Below, in pieces: positions 38,644 to 48,307 of a DNA stretch of 64,000 nucleotides. The DNA is from Corynebacterium sp. (GTDB lineage Bacteria; Actinomycetota; Actinomycetes; Mycobacteriales; Mycobacteriaceae): contig NZ_JAUNLS010000005.1 in the NCBI RefSeq assembly GCF_030532325.1, positions 80,250 to 144,249 on the forward strand, given 5' to 3'. Within the stretch, counting starts at the first letter, position 1. Every line of letters begins with the position of its first letter. The notes below the pieces were generated by a model. It was not told where the DNA came from, made no database searches, and saw nothing but the letters and a program-made list of their open reading frames with translations. Both the position numbers and the translations under genes were made by a program.

Positions 38644-38909
38644 TTGTGCTTTGCAAAAGCCGATCGAGCAAAGAACCCTAGTAATGACCCAATTACTTAA
38701 TAGTCCGACTCTGTGTACTTGACTCTGGCCAAGAGTTTGTGTGCTGCCCCGCTCCCCAGCTCGCATGCGGTTCATGTAAGAAGTGGCAGGATAAACTGCG
38801 TACAGACGTAACCTGCACGCAGACGGTGGATCAAGAAGTACCTCATCAGTACTTATTGCCCACCGTTCTTTCATTTCTACGTGTGTTTCCACGCGGCCGG
38901 AGCTAGAGC
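38644..38909. other. Intergenic region between the defence island and fas
   Basis: 266 nt with no gene seen. It contains a hairpin at 38823-38871 that can end fas transcription. The switch from A/T-richer to G/C-rich sequence happens here, marking the right edge of the 34-38.6 kb island. Confidence 0.5.
38823..38871 (-). terminator. Hairpin downstream of fas
   Basis: Outer arms ACGGTGG (38823-38829) and CCACCGT (38860-38866), inner arms AAGTAC and GTACTT around CTCATCA. It lies about 45-85 nt past the fas stop. No strong T-run on the minus side, so efficiency is uncertain. Confidence 0.5.
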
Positions 38910-41900
38910 CTAGACCACCGGGAAGATGCCATCCTCCCCGAGGCGCGCGTCGGCGTCGAGAAGCATGGCAATCTCGGCGGCCTTGGCGGCTTCTGCGCTG
39001 TGGGTGGGCAGGCGGCGGCCCTCGATGACCTCGAAGAGCGGGGCGCGGCCCAGCATGCCAGCCTCGAAGCGGGCGCGGCCGGCGGCCAAGCGCTGCTCGG
39101 CGCGCTGGCGCCAGTGCGTTGCAGCCTTATCGCCGCGCTGCTGGCGGATGGCCTCCTCAAAGACCCCGGGGTGGGCGTAGACGATGAGCGCGCCAACATG
39201 CCCGAAGCCCAGCGAGGTCAGCGCGGCGGCCTTCACCGGCTGGCGGGAGCCCAGATCCAGCGGGGAGCGCAGCCACACCAGATTCTTTGCCTTGTCCGCG
39301 ATGAGCGGATCCACGCAGTCGAGGGAGACGTTGGCGGGAATGCGGCCGGTGCGGAAGACATCGATAAGCCCGCCCGTCTGGAAGAGCGCGGCACCCGCCT
39401 TGGAGTGGCCGGTCAGCGACTTTTGCGAAATCACAAAGAGCGGCTGATCCGCATCGCGGCCGATGGCGGGCCACAGCAGGGAATGCAGCTCAGACTCGTT
39501 GGGATCGTTGGCGTTGGTGGAAGTGTCATGCTTGGACAGCACTGAGACATCGTTGGGGCTCAGACCCAAACCGCGCAGGGAGCAAGCCAGGCGGGAGTTC
39601 TCCCGGCCGCGGCCAGCCCCCAGCGCACCCAAGCCGGGGGCCGGGATGGAGGTGTGGGCGCCGTCGCCGTAGGAGGCCGCGTGCGCGACCACCGCGAGAA
39701 CCGGAAGGCCCAGCTCAGCGGCGAGAGAGCCGCGGACCAGCACCGCGGTGCCGCCGCCTTCGCCCTCCAGGAAGCCGCCGCGGCGGCGATCATTGGCGCG
39801 GGCGATGAAGCGCTCATCAATGCCCTTGGCGGTCATAGCTTTGGTCTCCGCGGTGGCATTCATGTCGCCGAAGCCGGTAAGGGACTCCACCTGGACATCG
39901 TCGATGCCGCCGGCGATCACCACGTCCGCCTTGCCCAGAGCGATCTTGTCCACGCCCTCCTCAATGGACACCGCCGCCGTGGCGCAGGCGCCGATGGGGT
40001 GAATCATCGAGCCATAGCCGCCCACCAGGGATTGCATGGTGTGTGCGGCGATGACGTTGGGCAGGGCCTCCTGCAGGATGTCGGAGGGGCGCTCCTCACC
40101 CAGGAAGCGGGTGACAAAGACCTTGTGCAGGGATTCCATGCCGCCGATGCCCGTGCCCTGGGTGGTGGCCACCTGGCCGGGGTGGATGCTGCGCAGCAGC
40201 TCAGCGGGGCTGAAACCGGCCAGGGTAAAAGCATCCACCGCGCTGACCAAGTCCCACACCGCCATGCGGTCCAGGGAATCGAGCATGTGCTCCGGAATAC
40301 CCCAGCGGGAGGCGTCGAAGTCATCCGGCATCTGCGCGGCCACCGTGCGGGTGAGCGTGGCCCTGCGCGGCACGTGCACCGTGGCGCCCTGGCGGCGGGT
40401 GACCTGCCATTCGTCGTCGACCTGTGCGATGGAGGTGAACTCGGGGTCAGCCTCCAGCACGTCGCGGGCGGTGGCCTCAGAGTCCACGGCGAAGGTGACG
40501 TCCCGGTCCAGGAAAACCGCGGTGAGGTCGATGGATCCCTGGTTGACCAGGTGGTACTTGTCCGTGAGCTGGCGGATGCCGCAGCGGGCCACGACCTCGT
40601 CGCGGAAGCGGGAGTAGATCTCTTCCTCGGCGATCTCTTGGGCGCTATCCTCGGCACCGGAGGTGTCATACCAGGCCGGTCGGGGATCCTCGCGCCACTC
40701 TATGAGCCCGGTCATCCACGCCAGCTCGATGACGCCGGCCGCGGTGAGCTCGGCGCTGCCGTCGCGCTGCAGGCCGTACTCAGCCTCGAAGCGGGTGCGC
40801 CCGGAGCCCCAGGAGGAGACCTCGCCGATGCCAGCGATGACCACCATGTCCTCCAGGTCCGTGGAGACCTGGCCCACCGGGGCCGCCAGACGCGGCTGCA
40901 CCGGTTGGTGCTGGTTGGGCAGGGCGGTGATGGTGGCGGGGGCGGTGCTGCCGGTGCTGGTGCTGTCGGTGCTGCCGGCGGGCGAGCTGTTGGTGGGCTT
41001 CGCGTCTGTGGCGTCGGCAGCCAGCGCGGTGAGGGAGACCCCCTCCAGCCCGCCGGTGAGATCGGCCTCGATGGGGGCCTTAGCGGCCGCGGCGCGCTGC
41101 TGCGGGGTGCTCAGCGCCAGCAGCTCAGTGGAGATCTCCTCCGGGCTCCACACGTGGACGCCGGCGGCCTGTGCGGCGGGCACGAGAACGTCGTTGCCAC
41201 CCATGAGGTGGGTGCCGGCCACCCAGCCGATCTTGGCCTGGGCCAAGGTGACCCCCTCCGGCCAGCCGGCCTCCACCTTCCACTTGGCCAGGATGGCATC
41301 CAGTGCGGCCTTGACCTCGCCGTAGGCGCCGTCGCCGCCGAAGGTGCCGCGGTTGGGCGAGCCCGGCAGGACCACGTGGCAGCGGGCGTCGGGCTCGCGC
41401 TGGCTGAGTGCCGAGAGCCCGGCGATGGTGCGCTCCACGGACCACAGCAGCAGGCGGGCTTGGGTTTCGGTGGCCCCGGAGGCATCGGCCAGCGAGCCGG
41501 ATACTCCGGGCGCGGCGAAGGGGAAGGCCAGCGTCGGGGTCAGCGCCGGCTTGAGCACCTTGACCTCGTTGCCCACGGATTCGCGCTGCTCGGAGCCGAT
41601 CCACTCGATGAGCGCGTCAACATCGCGGTAGCTGGAGAGGTTGGCGGGCACCAGCCACAGTGCGGAGCCGGCCGCGCCGTGGCGAGCGTAGAGCGTACGC
41701 GCGAACTCCTTGCGGGCTTGGCTCACCCGCGAGGCGGTCATGATGACGGTGGCGCCGCCCTCCAGAAGCCGGGCGACGAGCGCCTCGGCGATGGAGCCGG
41801 GTGCGGCACCCGTGACCAGGGCGACATCCGCGGCGAACTCCCCGGCAGGGGAGTCTGCCGTGGGCTGCTCGGCGGCGCGGGCGATGGCCTCCAGGCGCTT

Positions 41901-44900
41901 GCTGAGTGCGCTGGTGCCCGTGCCCTGCGCCGGGGCGTTGGCGTTCTCGGCACGCGCCCACCAGCGGGCCTGGGCGGCCACGGTGGCGCCGGTGCCGCGG
42001 AAGGACTCGGGGGAAGCCAGCGGATCCTCGGCGGGGATTTCTCCCAGGGCCACTCGGGCGAGGCGCTCGCGGGCGGTGGCCCAGGAGTCGTCGAAAAGCA
42101 CGGCCTTGGCGGCGTCGAAGGCAGGGGTGACCGCCTTGACCCAGCCGGTGCCCAGCTCCGCCTCGACGGCGTCGATGACGCTGGTATCGGGTGCCTCGGC
42201 GCTCTCCGGGGCGTTATCCAGGCCCAGCTGGGCGAGGGTCTGGCGGGCCAGGGTGGCCAGGATGCCGGCCTCTCCCGTCACGCTCTCGGCGTAGGCCTCC
42301 AGTGCTGCTGAATCCACCACGCCACCGCCGCCGGCGGAAGCCGCCGAGCCCTTGGACACGCTCACGCCGTGGGCGGTGGCGACGTTGGCGATGGCGGCGT
42401 CGATGAGCTCGTGTGCCGCCGCCTTGGTGGTGGCCGCGGTGGGCAGGGTGCTCAAGGAGCCGCCGCGCACGGAGTCCTCCTCGCGGGTGCCCAGCAGGAT
42501 CTCGGCCTCGACGTGGGGCACCCAGGACTGCGGCAGGCCCCAGGTGCCGGTGACGTACTCGCCCACCGCGGCGGGCTTGAGGCCAGCAGCGCCGAAGAGC
42601 TGGCGCAGGCGCGCGGCGACGGCCTCACCCAGCACCGGGCCAAAGGCGGAGTAGCCGGGCGCAGCACTGGCCACGGTGGCGCGCAGGGAGGAGACGTCGG
42701 CGTCGGCGGCGCCATCGATGGCGGGCACGTCGATCTCGGAGGACATGTCCATGAGCAGCTGGTTGCGGCGGGAGGAGACACCGTTGGTGAGCTCCTCGAC
42801 GGTATCGCTATCCACAATCTGCTCGCGGCGGATCTTGTTCTGGAAGGCAAAGAGCACCATAATGGCCTCGGCCGCGCCGAAGGGCAGCTCCGGGGCGGCG
42901 CCTGCTGCTTGTGCCGGTGCGGACTCTGTATGTGCCGGCGCTGCTTCTGCCGCGGCGGGAGGCTCGGGTGACTCGACAGTGCTGGTTTCGGGGTTGTCGG
43001 GTTCGGTGCCCTCGGGTTCGGTGGGGGAGGGGAGGGCGTCGGCAAGCATGACGCGCTCCTGATCGCGCTCGACGTTGAGGACGTCGATGCCGCTGACCCC
43101 GGCCACCGCCAGGGAGCGCTGCGCCAGGTTGCTCAGCGTGGGCGAGGAGGCCAGGCCCACCTCGATGATCTGATCCACCTTGTCAAAGAGGAACTCCTGG
43201 GTCTCAATCCAGCGCACCGGGGAGGCGAACTGCCAGGAGAGCAACTCGATGAGCAGCAGGCGGCCCAGCGCCTGCGGGTCCATGGACTCCGCGTCGATGC
43301 CCTCGAGTTTTCCGGAGGGAGCCAGCGGGGCGACGGCGTCCACAAAGTCCTGGCTGAGCTCGAAGGGGCGGGCCACCAGGTTGGGGATGTAGCGGCCCAC
43401 GAGGTTCTCCAGGGGAAGCTCGGCGGGCAGCAGCTCATCGAGCTTCTCGGCGAAGGCCGGCACGCCCTCGCGCAGCACGCGGGAGTGGAAGGGGACGTCG
43501 ATGCCGGGCACTAGCACCGCGGCGCGCGGGGCGCGGGCAGTGACCTTATCCACCAGGGCCTGAATACCCGCTTTGGTGCCGGCCACGGAGTACTGCTGGC
43601 CGCGGATGTTGTAGTTGACAATCTCCAGGAACTCGCCGGTCTCCTCGGCGAGGGAGTCCACGAAGCGATCCACCTCCTCGCCGTCCAGGCCCACCATGTT
43701 GGGGCGCAGTGCGGCCATGGCGTAGTTGGAGTTGCCCTCCTCATCGCGCGGCACCAGGCTGCTCATCGCCGAACCGCGCGAATAGACCACGTCAATGACG
43801 CCCTCGAGCTCAAAGATGTGCGCCAGGGAGGCCAGCGCGGTGTACTCACCCAGGGAGTGCCCGGCGTAGAAGGAGGTGGGGGCTAGGGCGTCGGCGTCGC
43901 GTAGGCGCTCGGTCTGGGCGTAGGCCACCACGGCCAGGGCCACCTGGGTGAACTGGGTCAGGTGCAGCACACCCTGCGGGTGCCGGAAGGTGGTGCCGCG
44001 CACGTGGAGCTCCGTGGGGTTTTCATCCACGATGCGCTGGATGGAAAAACCATGGCGGCTGCGGGTATGCCGGTCAGCGCGGCGCCAGATCTCACGGGCG
44101 GCGGGGCTGGCGGCGCGGTCGCCTGCACCCATGCCCTCGGTCTGGATGCCCTGGCCGGGGTAGACGTAGGCGGTGCGTGGGGCGGCCATGAGCGCTTGGG
44201 CGCGGGAGACCACCGTGCCGTCGATGCGGCAGGTGACCTCGAGGGCGGCGTGGATGCCCTTGCGGCCCACGCGCTCGACGGTGATCTCGATGTCATCTCC
44301 CAGCTGCACCATGCCGTACATGGAGTAGGTCCAGCCCACCACCCGGCCGTGGCGGGCGGCGACGTGCTGGGCGGTGGCAGAAAGCCACATGCCGTGCACC
44401 AAGGGGGCGTCGAGGGCCACCAGCTGCGCGGCGTTGAAGGAGGTGTGGATGGGATTGTAATCGCCGGAGACCAGCGCGAAGGGCGTCATGTCTTGCGGGG
44501 CGGTGACATGCGTGCGGTCCACGAAGGAACGCGGGGTGGCTACCACCTTGGCGGCGGACTTGCCCCCGCCCCACTCGGGTGCGGGAGCCGGGGCGGCGGT
44601 GCCGCTGGCGCGGCCGCGGATGGCAAAGCGCTGCACCTGGGTGGCCACCACCGCGCCGGGCTCGCCGGCCGGGCCGGGGGCGACCTCGGGGCCGTTGCGC
44701 AGCTCGAGCTCCACTGTGACAATGCGCCCGGAGGCGGATTCCTCGATGGAAGTACAGCGCGAGGTGACGTCGATGCGGCGGGAATCAGCCAACTGCTCCA
44801 GGGGCACGCGCAGATCCACCACGTGGTCCAGGTGCACGGCGTTGAGCAGGCCCTCGATTACGGGGTAGCCGTCGGCGAGCTGGCCGGAGCCCAGCGCGGT

Positions 44901-47900
44901 GTAGATGGCCGGCCAGCAGGGGCCGACGAGCACGTCCGGGGTTCCTACTGGGGTTGGGTTGCTTGGGCTGGCGGGGTTGCTTGGGCTGGCGGGGTTGCTT
45001 GGCTGTAGGGCGGCGCCGGTGACCGCGGTGTGCGCCGCCAGCAGGGAGGCCGGCAGGTGGAAGGAATAGTGCGCCACTCCGAAGGGAGACTCCGGCAGGC
45101 CCACGGTCTCCGGCTCGATGCGGGGCATCTCGGTGATGGAATCGCCCTGCTCCGCGGTGGAGCCCACGCCGGCCAGGCCCTCAAGCAGGCTAAAGACGGC
45201 CTGGGGCAGGCGCTCCTCGGAGACCACCGGGGAGCCGCCCGTGGCCACGTCCGCGGGGAGATCCACCGGCACGGTGACCTCGCGGACGTAGAAGGGGCGC
45301 TGCTCAGCGGGCAGATCGTCCCAGTAGGAATCAGCGGTGATGACGATCTCCCAGCCTCCTTCCTCGTCCTGGCGCAGGCTGAAGGCCTCGGCGTCCATCT
45401 CATAGGCCGGGTTGGCCATGAGGTGGCCGTGCCACAGCAGGGTGGGGGAGGAGGTGATGAACTCGGCGGCGTTACGAGCTGAGCGCAGGCGGGAGAAGAC
45501 CTCCTCGGCGGCGGCGCCGGCCCTGAGTAGGGCGTCGGTGGTGGCCTGCTCGAAGCGGGCGAGCAGCTCCGCCACCGGCTCGTTCTTGCGCGTGATGCCG
45601 GCCACGGCCACCGGGCCGGGGATGATGCGGACTTGATCGGCGGTGTAGCGCGGATCCTGGGCCTGCCACAGGGTGTCCTTGCCAAACCACGTTGTGAGAT
45701 CGCCGTCGATGGCCGGCACCCAGGGCATGGGCTTGACGTGCTTGTAGTGCAGGGAGATCCACCAGGCGGCGTCGCGCGGGCTGACGGTGACCTCGTGGGC
45801 GCTGGGGTAGGCCTCGAGGAGGGTGGCCACGGCGCGTGGGGCGTCGCTGACCTCCTCGACGTTGGCAAAGAGCGTGGGGATCTCGCCGTGATCGGCCGGA
45901 TTAAGGCGGGCCTCGACGCGGTGGAGGAGATCGAAGAAGCGGTCATCCCAGGTGGGATCCACAAAGGGGTGGGCCAGTTCCACGAAGCGCTCCAACCACT
46001 GCGCGTAGGTCATGGTCTCCACGTCGCCGAAGTAGGGCTTGGAGGTCTTGTTGAGCGCGGCGATGATCTCCGCGCGGTGGGCGGCGTAGTCCTCGATGCG
46101 CAGCGAGGTGATGAGCCGGGAGGCCGCGGCGAAGGAGTTGTCTAGATCGTGGATATCGGCCAGCAGGTGGGACTGGGAGGAGGCCACGCCCTGGGTTCCG
46201 CGGCCGCGGCCCACCCAGCCGCCGTTGACCTTAGGATCGATGCCCGGGGTGTTTACCAGCAGATCCTTGACCGAGTCGGTGGCCTTGGCCTCCTTGGTGG
46301 CCATGGCGACGGTGCCGATGAAGACGGCGTCGACAGGCGCGGCGGGCAGATCGTAGGCCAGCGCCCAGCGGCCCGTGAGGTACTCCGCGGCGCGTTCGGG
46401 GGAGTAGATGCCGCCGCCCACGGCCAGCACCACGTTGCGGTGCGCGCGGACCTCGGCGTAGGTCTCCAGCAGCATGTCATCGAGGTTGACCCAGGAGTGG
46501 TGGCCGCCGGCGTGGCCGTCCTCGACCTGCATGATGATCTGGTGCTGTGGGTAGGCCGCGGCGATGGCGAGCACCGCGCGGATCTGGGCTGCGGTACCCG
46601 GCTTGAAGGAGATGTAGGGGAAGCCCTCGGCATTGAGGCGGGCGATGAGCTCGCCGGCCTCCTCCACCTCCGGGATGCCCGCGGAGATGCAAACTCCGTT
46701 GAAGGAGGCCCCGGCCGCGCGGGCCTTGGGCACGATGCGGCTTTGGCCAAACTGCAGGTTCCACAGGTAGCGGTCAAAGAACATGGTGTTGAACTGGGCG
46801 GTGCGCCCCGGGCGAAGGTGCTGCTCCATGACGGCGAGGTGGGAACGGAAGACCTCGTCGGAGTACATGCCGCCGCCGGCCATCTCCGTCCAGTGACCGG
46901 CGTTGGCGGCCGCGGCCACGATCTCCCCGTCCGCGGAGGTGGGAGTCATGCCGCCGAGCATGATGGGGGACAGGCCCGTGAAATCGGAGAAGCGGGTCTG
47001 CGTCACCGTGCGCCCGCCCGGCAGGGTGACCAGGCGCGGGGCGAACTCGGAGTAGTCCACCGCGGCGGGCAGGGAGGCACCGGGGGTGGCCAGGGCGTCG
47101 ATCTCCTGCGGGGAGCCGGCACCGATGACGGTGATGCCGGTGCCCTCCAGCACGCGCCGGGTCATGGCGGCCAGTGCGCGGTCAAGCACGATGAGCTGGC
47201 GGGAAGTCAGTTGTGCCAGCGCCTGTGGCCAGTTGTGCTGGTGCACCAGGATGGCCTGGGACTGCTCGGAGGCCGTGGCGGTGTCCAGCCCGCAGTCCGC
47301 GGCCAGCGCCACCGTGCGCTCGGCGGCGGGGATAAGCAGTGGGTTGTGGAAGGGCAGGGCGACGTCCAACTCATCGAAGCGCGGCTCGAGTGGGTCGCCG
47401 CCGGCCTCGCGTTTCTCCAGCGCCGCGTTGAACTCGGTGGTCGTTGCCTCGAGGGCCTCGCGGGTGGCCTGCAGATCCTCCGGCGTGCCGGAGAGTGCTA
47501 CGTGGCGGCGGCCGTTGATCACGGCGATGACCGTGCTGCCGCGCAGGTGGGCGCGGATGAGCTCCTGGTCCAGGCCGCGCACGGAGAGCATGTGGGAGCG
47601 GGTGTCGCTGCCGTAGGTGGAGGAGGCGGCCGTGCCCATGAGGGTGGCCAGCGCGAGGGCCTCGGCGGGATTGACCGCGGCCACCTCGCCCAGGCTGCCC
47701 TGGGAGTGCCCGGCGGTCTCAGTGGACTCGCTGACCTCTACGCCGAGCTCGCGTAGCTGCGCGAGTGCGGCCACCTGGCTGAGCACGATGCCGGGGATGG
47801 ACACGGCCGGGGAGGCGTCCTGCGCGGTGGCCTGCCAGGGGGTGCCCTGCTCGCCGGCGGTGATGAGCTGGCTGAGGCGCTCCAGCGCGCCGGGGCAGGC

Positions 47901-48080
47901 CGAGGCGATAACACGTGCTGCGGGGCCGGTGAGCTGGCGTGCTTCGCTGAGGACCTCCCGCAGGTAGGCGGTGGTGGCCGGGGTGCTCGCGGCGGTGACA
48001 ATCCAGGACTGCCAGGCGCAGCCTTGGCCGGCGAAGAGCAGCGCGGGGGAGTGCAGCGAATGCAACGGGGTCAAAGACAT
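38910..48080 (-). CDS. fas: Type I fatty acid synthase (single-chain, 3056 aa)
   Basis: A multienzyme making long-chain acyl-CoA for phospholipids and corynomycolates. Domains in order, rough residues: acetyltransferase (LFAGQGCAWQSW near 15, AGHSQGSLGE near 125); enoyl reductase (GLSPIMLGGMTPTSADGE near 370); dehydratase/MaoC hot-dog (SGDYNPIHTSF near 1210); malonyl/palmitoyl transferase (YPGQG near 1310, AGHSLGEYTALA near 1407); ACP with the phosphopantetheine Ser in TNGVSSRRNQLLMDM near 1770; ketoreductase (ADVALVTGAAPGSIAEALV near 2083); ketosynthase (Cys in HPIGACATAAVS near 2698, His in KHDTSTNAND and LTGHSKAG). No phosphopantetheinyl transferase domain follows, as usual in bacteria. 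Three low-complexity linkers (around 1030-1045, 1690-1730, 2360-2385) join domains. Nested inverted repeats lie upstream of ATG 48080. Confidence 0.96.
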   Translation of the reverse strand: MSLTPLHSLHSPALLFAGQGCAWQSWIVTAASTPATTAYLREVLSEARQLTGPAARVIASACPGALERLSQLITAGEQGTPWQATAQDASPAVSIPGIVLSQVAALAQLRELGVEVSESTETAGHSQGSLGEVAAVNPAEALALATLMGTAASSTYGSDTRSHMLSVRGLDQELIRAHLRGSTVIAVINGRRHVALSGTPEDLQATREALEATTTEFNAALEKREAGGDPLEPRFDELDVALPFHNPLLIPAAERTVALAADCGLDTATASEQSQAILVHQHNWPQALAQLTSRQLIVLDRALAAMTRRVLEGTGITVIGAGSPQEIDALATPGASLPAAVDYSEFAPRLVTLPGGRTVTQTRFSDFTGLSPIMLGGMTPTSADGEIVAAAANAGHWTEMAGGGMYSDEVFRSHLAVMEQHLRPGRTAQFNTMFFDRYLWNLQFGQSRIVPKARAAGASFNGVCISAGIPEVEEAGELIARLNAEGFPYISFKPGTAAQIRAVLAIAAAYPQHQIIMQVEDGHAGGHHSWVNLDDMLLETYAEVRAHRNVVLAVGGGIYSPERAAEYLTGRWALAYDLPAAPVDAVFIGTVAMATKEAKATDSVKDLLVNTPGIDPKVNGGWVGRGRGTQGVASSQSHLLADIHDLDNSFAAASRLITSLRIEDYAAHRAEIIAALNKTSKPYFGDVETMTYAQWLERFVELAHPFVDPTWDDRFFDLLHRVEARLNPADHGEIPTLFANVEEVSDAPRAVATLLEAYPSAHEVTVSPRDAAWWISLHYKHVKPMPWVPAIDGDLTTWFGKDTLWQAQDPRYTADQVRIIPGPVAVAGITRKNEPVAELLARFEQATTDALLRAGAAAEEVFSRLRSARNAAEFITSSPTLLWHGHLMANPAYEMDAEAFSLRQDEEGGWEIVITADSYWDDLPAEQRPFYVREVTVPVDLPADVATGGSPVVSEERLPQAVFSLLEGLAGVGSTAEQGDSITEMPRIEPETVGLPESPFGVAHYSFHLPASLLAAHTAVTGAALQPSNPASPSNPASPSNPTPVGTPDVLVGPCWPAIYTALGSGQLADGYPVIEGLLNAVHLDHVVDLRVPLEQLADSRRIDVTSRCTSIEESASGRIVTVELELRNGPEVAPGPAGEPGAVVATQVQRFAIRGRASGTAAPAPAPEWGGGKSAAKVVATPRSFVDRTHVTAPQDMTPFALVSGDYNPIHTSFNAAQLVALDAPLVHGMWLSATAQHVAARHGRVVGWTYSMYGMVQLGDDIEITVERVGRKGIHAALEVTCRIDGTVVSRAQALMAAPRTAYVYPGQGIQTEGMGAGDRAASPAAREIWRRADRHTRSRHGFSIQRIVDENPTELHVRGTTFRHPQGVLHLTQFTQVALAVVAYAQTERLRDADALAPTSFYAGHSLGEYTALASLAHIFELEGVIDVVYSRGSAMSSLVPRDEEGNSNYAMAALRPNMVGLDGEEVDRFVDSLAEETGEFLEIVNYNIRGQQYSVAGTKAGIQALVDKVTARAPRAAVLVPGIDVPFHSRVLREGVPAFAEKLDELLPAELPLENLVGRYIPNLVARPFELSQDFVDAVAPLAPSGKLEGIDAESMDPQALGRLLLIELLSWQFASPVRWIETQEFLFDKVDQIIEVGLASSPTLSNLAQRSLAVAGVSGIDVLNVERDQERVMLADALPSPTEPEGTEPDNPETSTVESPEPPAAAEAAPAHTESAPAQAAGAAPELPFGAAEAIMVLFAFQNKIRREQIVDSDTVEELTNGVSSRRNQLLMDMSSEIDVPAIDGAADADVSSLRATVASAAPGYSAFGPVLGEAVAARLRQLFGAAGLKPAAVGEYVTGTWGLPQSWVPHVEAEILLGTREEDSVRGGSLSTLPTAATTKAAAHELIDAAIANVATAHGVSVSKGSAASAGGGGVVDSAALEAYAESVTGEAGILATLARQTLAQLGLDNAPESAEAPDTSVIDAVEAELGTGWVKAVTPAFDAAKAVLFDDSWATARERLARVALGEIPAEDPLASPESFRGTGATVAAQARWWARAENANAPAQGTGTSALSKRLEAIARAAEQPTADSPAGEFAADVALVTGAAPGSIAEALVARLLEGGATVIMTASRVSQARKEFARTLYARHGAAGSALWLVPANLSSYRDVDALIEWIGSEQRESVGNEVKVLKPALTPTLAFPFAAPGVSGSLADASGATETQARLLLWSVERTIAGLSALSQREPDARCHVVLPGSPNRGTFGGDGAYGEVKAALDAILAKWKVEAGWPEGVTLAQAKIGWVAGTHLMGGNDVLVPAAQAAGVHVWSPEEISTELLALSTPQQRAAAAKAPIEADLTGGLEGVSLTALAADATDAKPTNSSPAGSTDSTSTGSTAPATITALPNQHQPVQPRLAAPVGQVSTDLEDMVVIAGIGEVSSWGSGRTRFEAEYGLQRDGSAELTAAGVIELAWMTGLIEWREDPRPAWYDTSGAEDSAQEIAEEEIYSRFRDEVVARCGIRQLTDKYHLVNQGSIDLTAVFLDRDVTFAVDSEATARDVLEADPEFTSIAQVDDEWQVTRRQGATVHVPRRATLTRTVAAQMPDDFDASRWGIPEHMLDSLDRMAVWDLVSAVDAFTLAGFSPAELLRSIHPGQVATTQGTGIGGMESLHKVFVTRFLGEERPSDILQEALPNVIAAHTMQSLVGGYGSMIHPIGACATAAVSIEEGVDKIALGKADVVIAGGIDDVQVESLTGFGDMNATAETKAMTAKGIDERFIARANDRRRGGFLEGEGGGTAVLVRGSLAAELGLPVLAVVAHAASYGDGAHTSIPAPGLGALGAGRGRENSRLACSLRGLGLSPNDVSVLSKHDTSTNANDPNESELHSLLWPAIGRDADQPLFVISQKSLTGHSKAGAALFQTGGLIDVFRTGRIPANVSLDCVDPLIADKAKNLVWLRSPLDLGSRQPVKAAALTSLGFGHVGALIVYAHPGVFEEAIRQQRGDKAATHWRQRAEQRLAAGRARFEAGMLGRAPLFEVIEGRRLPTHSAEAAKAAEIAMLLDADARLGEDGIFPVV
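44956..45004. repeat. 18-bp tandem repeat inside fas (linker)
   Basis: Two full copies and one partial copy of GGGTTGCTTGGGCTGGCG encode a repeated PSNPAS linker between the enoyl reductase and dehydratase regions. In-frame, so copy-number change would only lengthen the linker. Confidence 0.8.
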
Positions 48081-48116
48081 AGTTCCTCACAACGGGGTAG
48101 GGGCATGACTGACTGG

Positions 48117-48151
48117 GCGATTAGTAAGGTCAAAGTAACTAATCGCGATTA
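48117..48151. promoter_or_regulatory. Nested operator-like inverted repeats upstream of fas
   Basis: GCGATTAGT (48117-48125) and ACTAATCGC (48138-48146) are perfect 9-bp inverted arms with a 12-nt spacer. TAATCGCGATTA (48140-48151) is a perfect 12-bp palindrome overlapping the second arm. The block lies 37-71 nt upstream of the fas start and probably overlaps its promoter. FasR-type control is a natural guess. Confidence 0.7.
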
Positions 48152-48307
48152 CGCCACCGTAGCCTACTGCCGCGTACTTTGGCCGCCGACGCGCGCCAAA
48201 TGTGAGGTTTTTCTCACGTTTCTTGGTGGAGGGGTGGTGCGGGTTAAGATGAGCTTCTTTCGTCTGCGTTGCGTGCCCCGCCAGCGCCCTCACCCCCGGA
48301 GAACTTC

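Noticed and set aside
39654-42311. 885-codon plus-strand frame inside fas
   Set aside because: Shadow of the ketosynthase/ketoreductase coding strand; composition is that of a reverse frame.
46149-47756. 535-codon plus-strand frame inside fas
   Set aside because: Antisense to the acetyltransferase and enoyl reductase domains.
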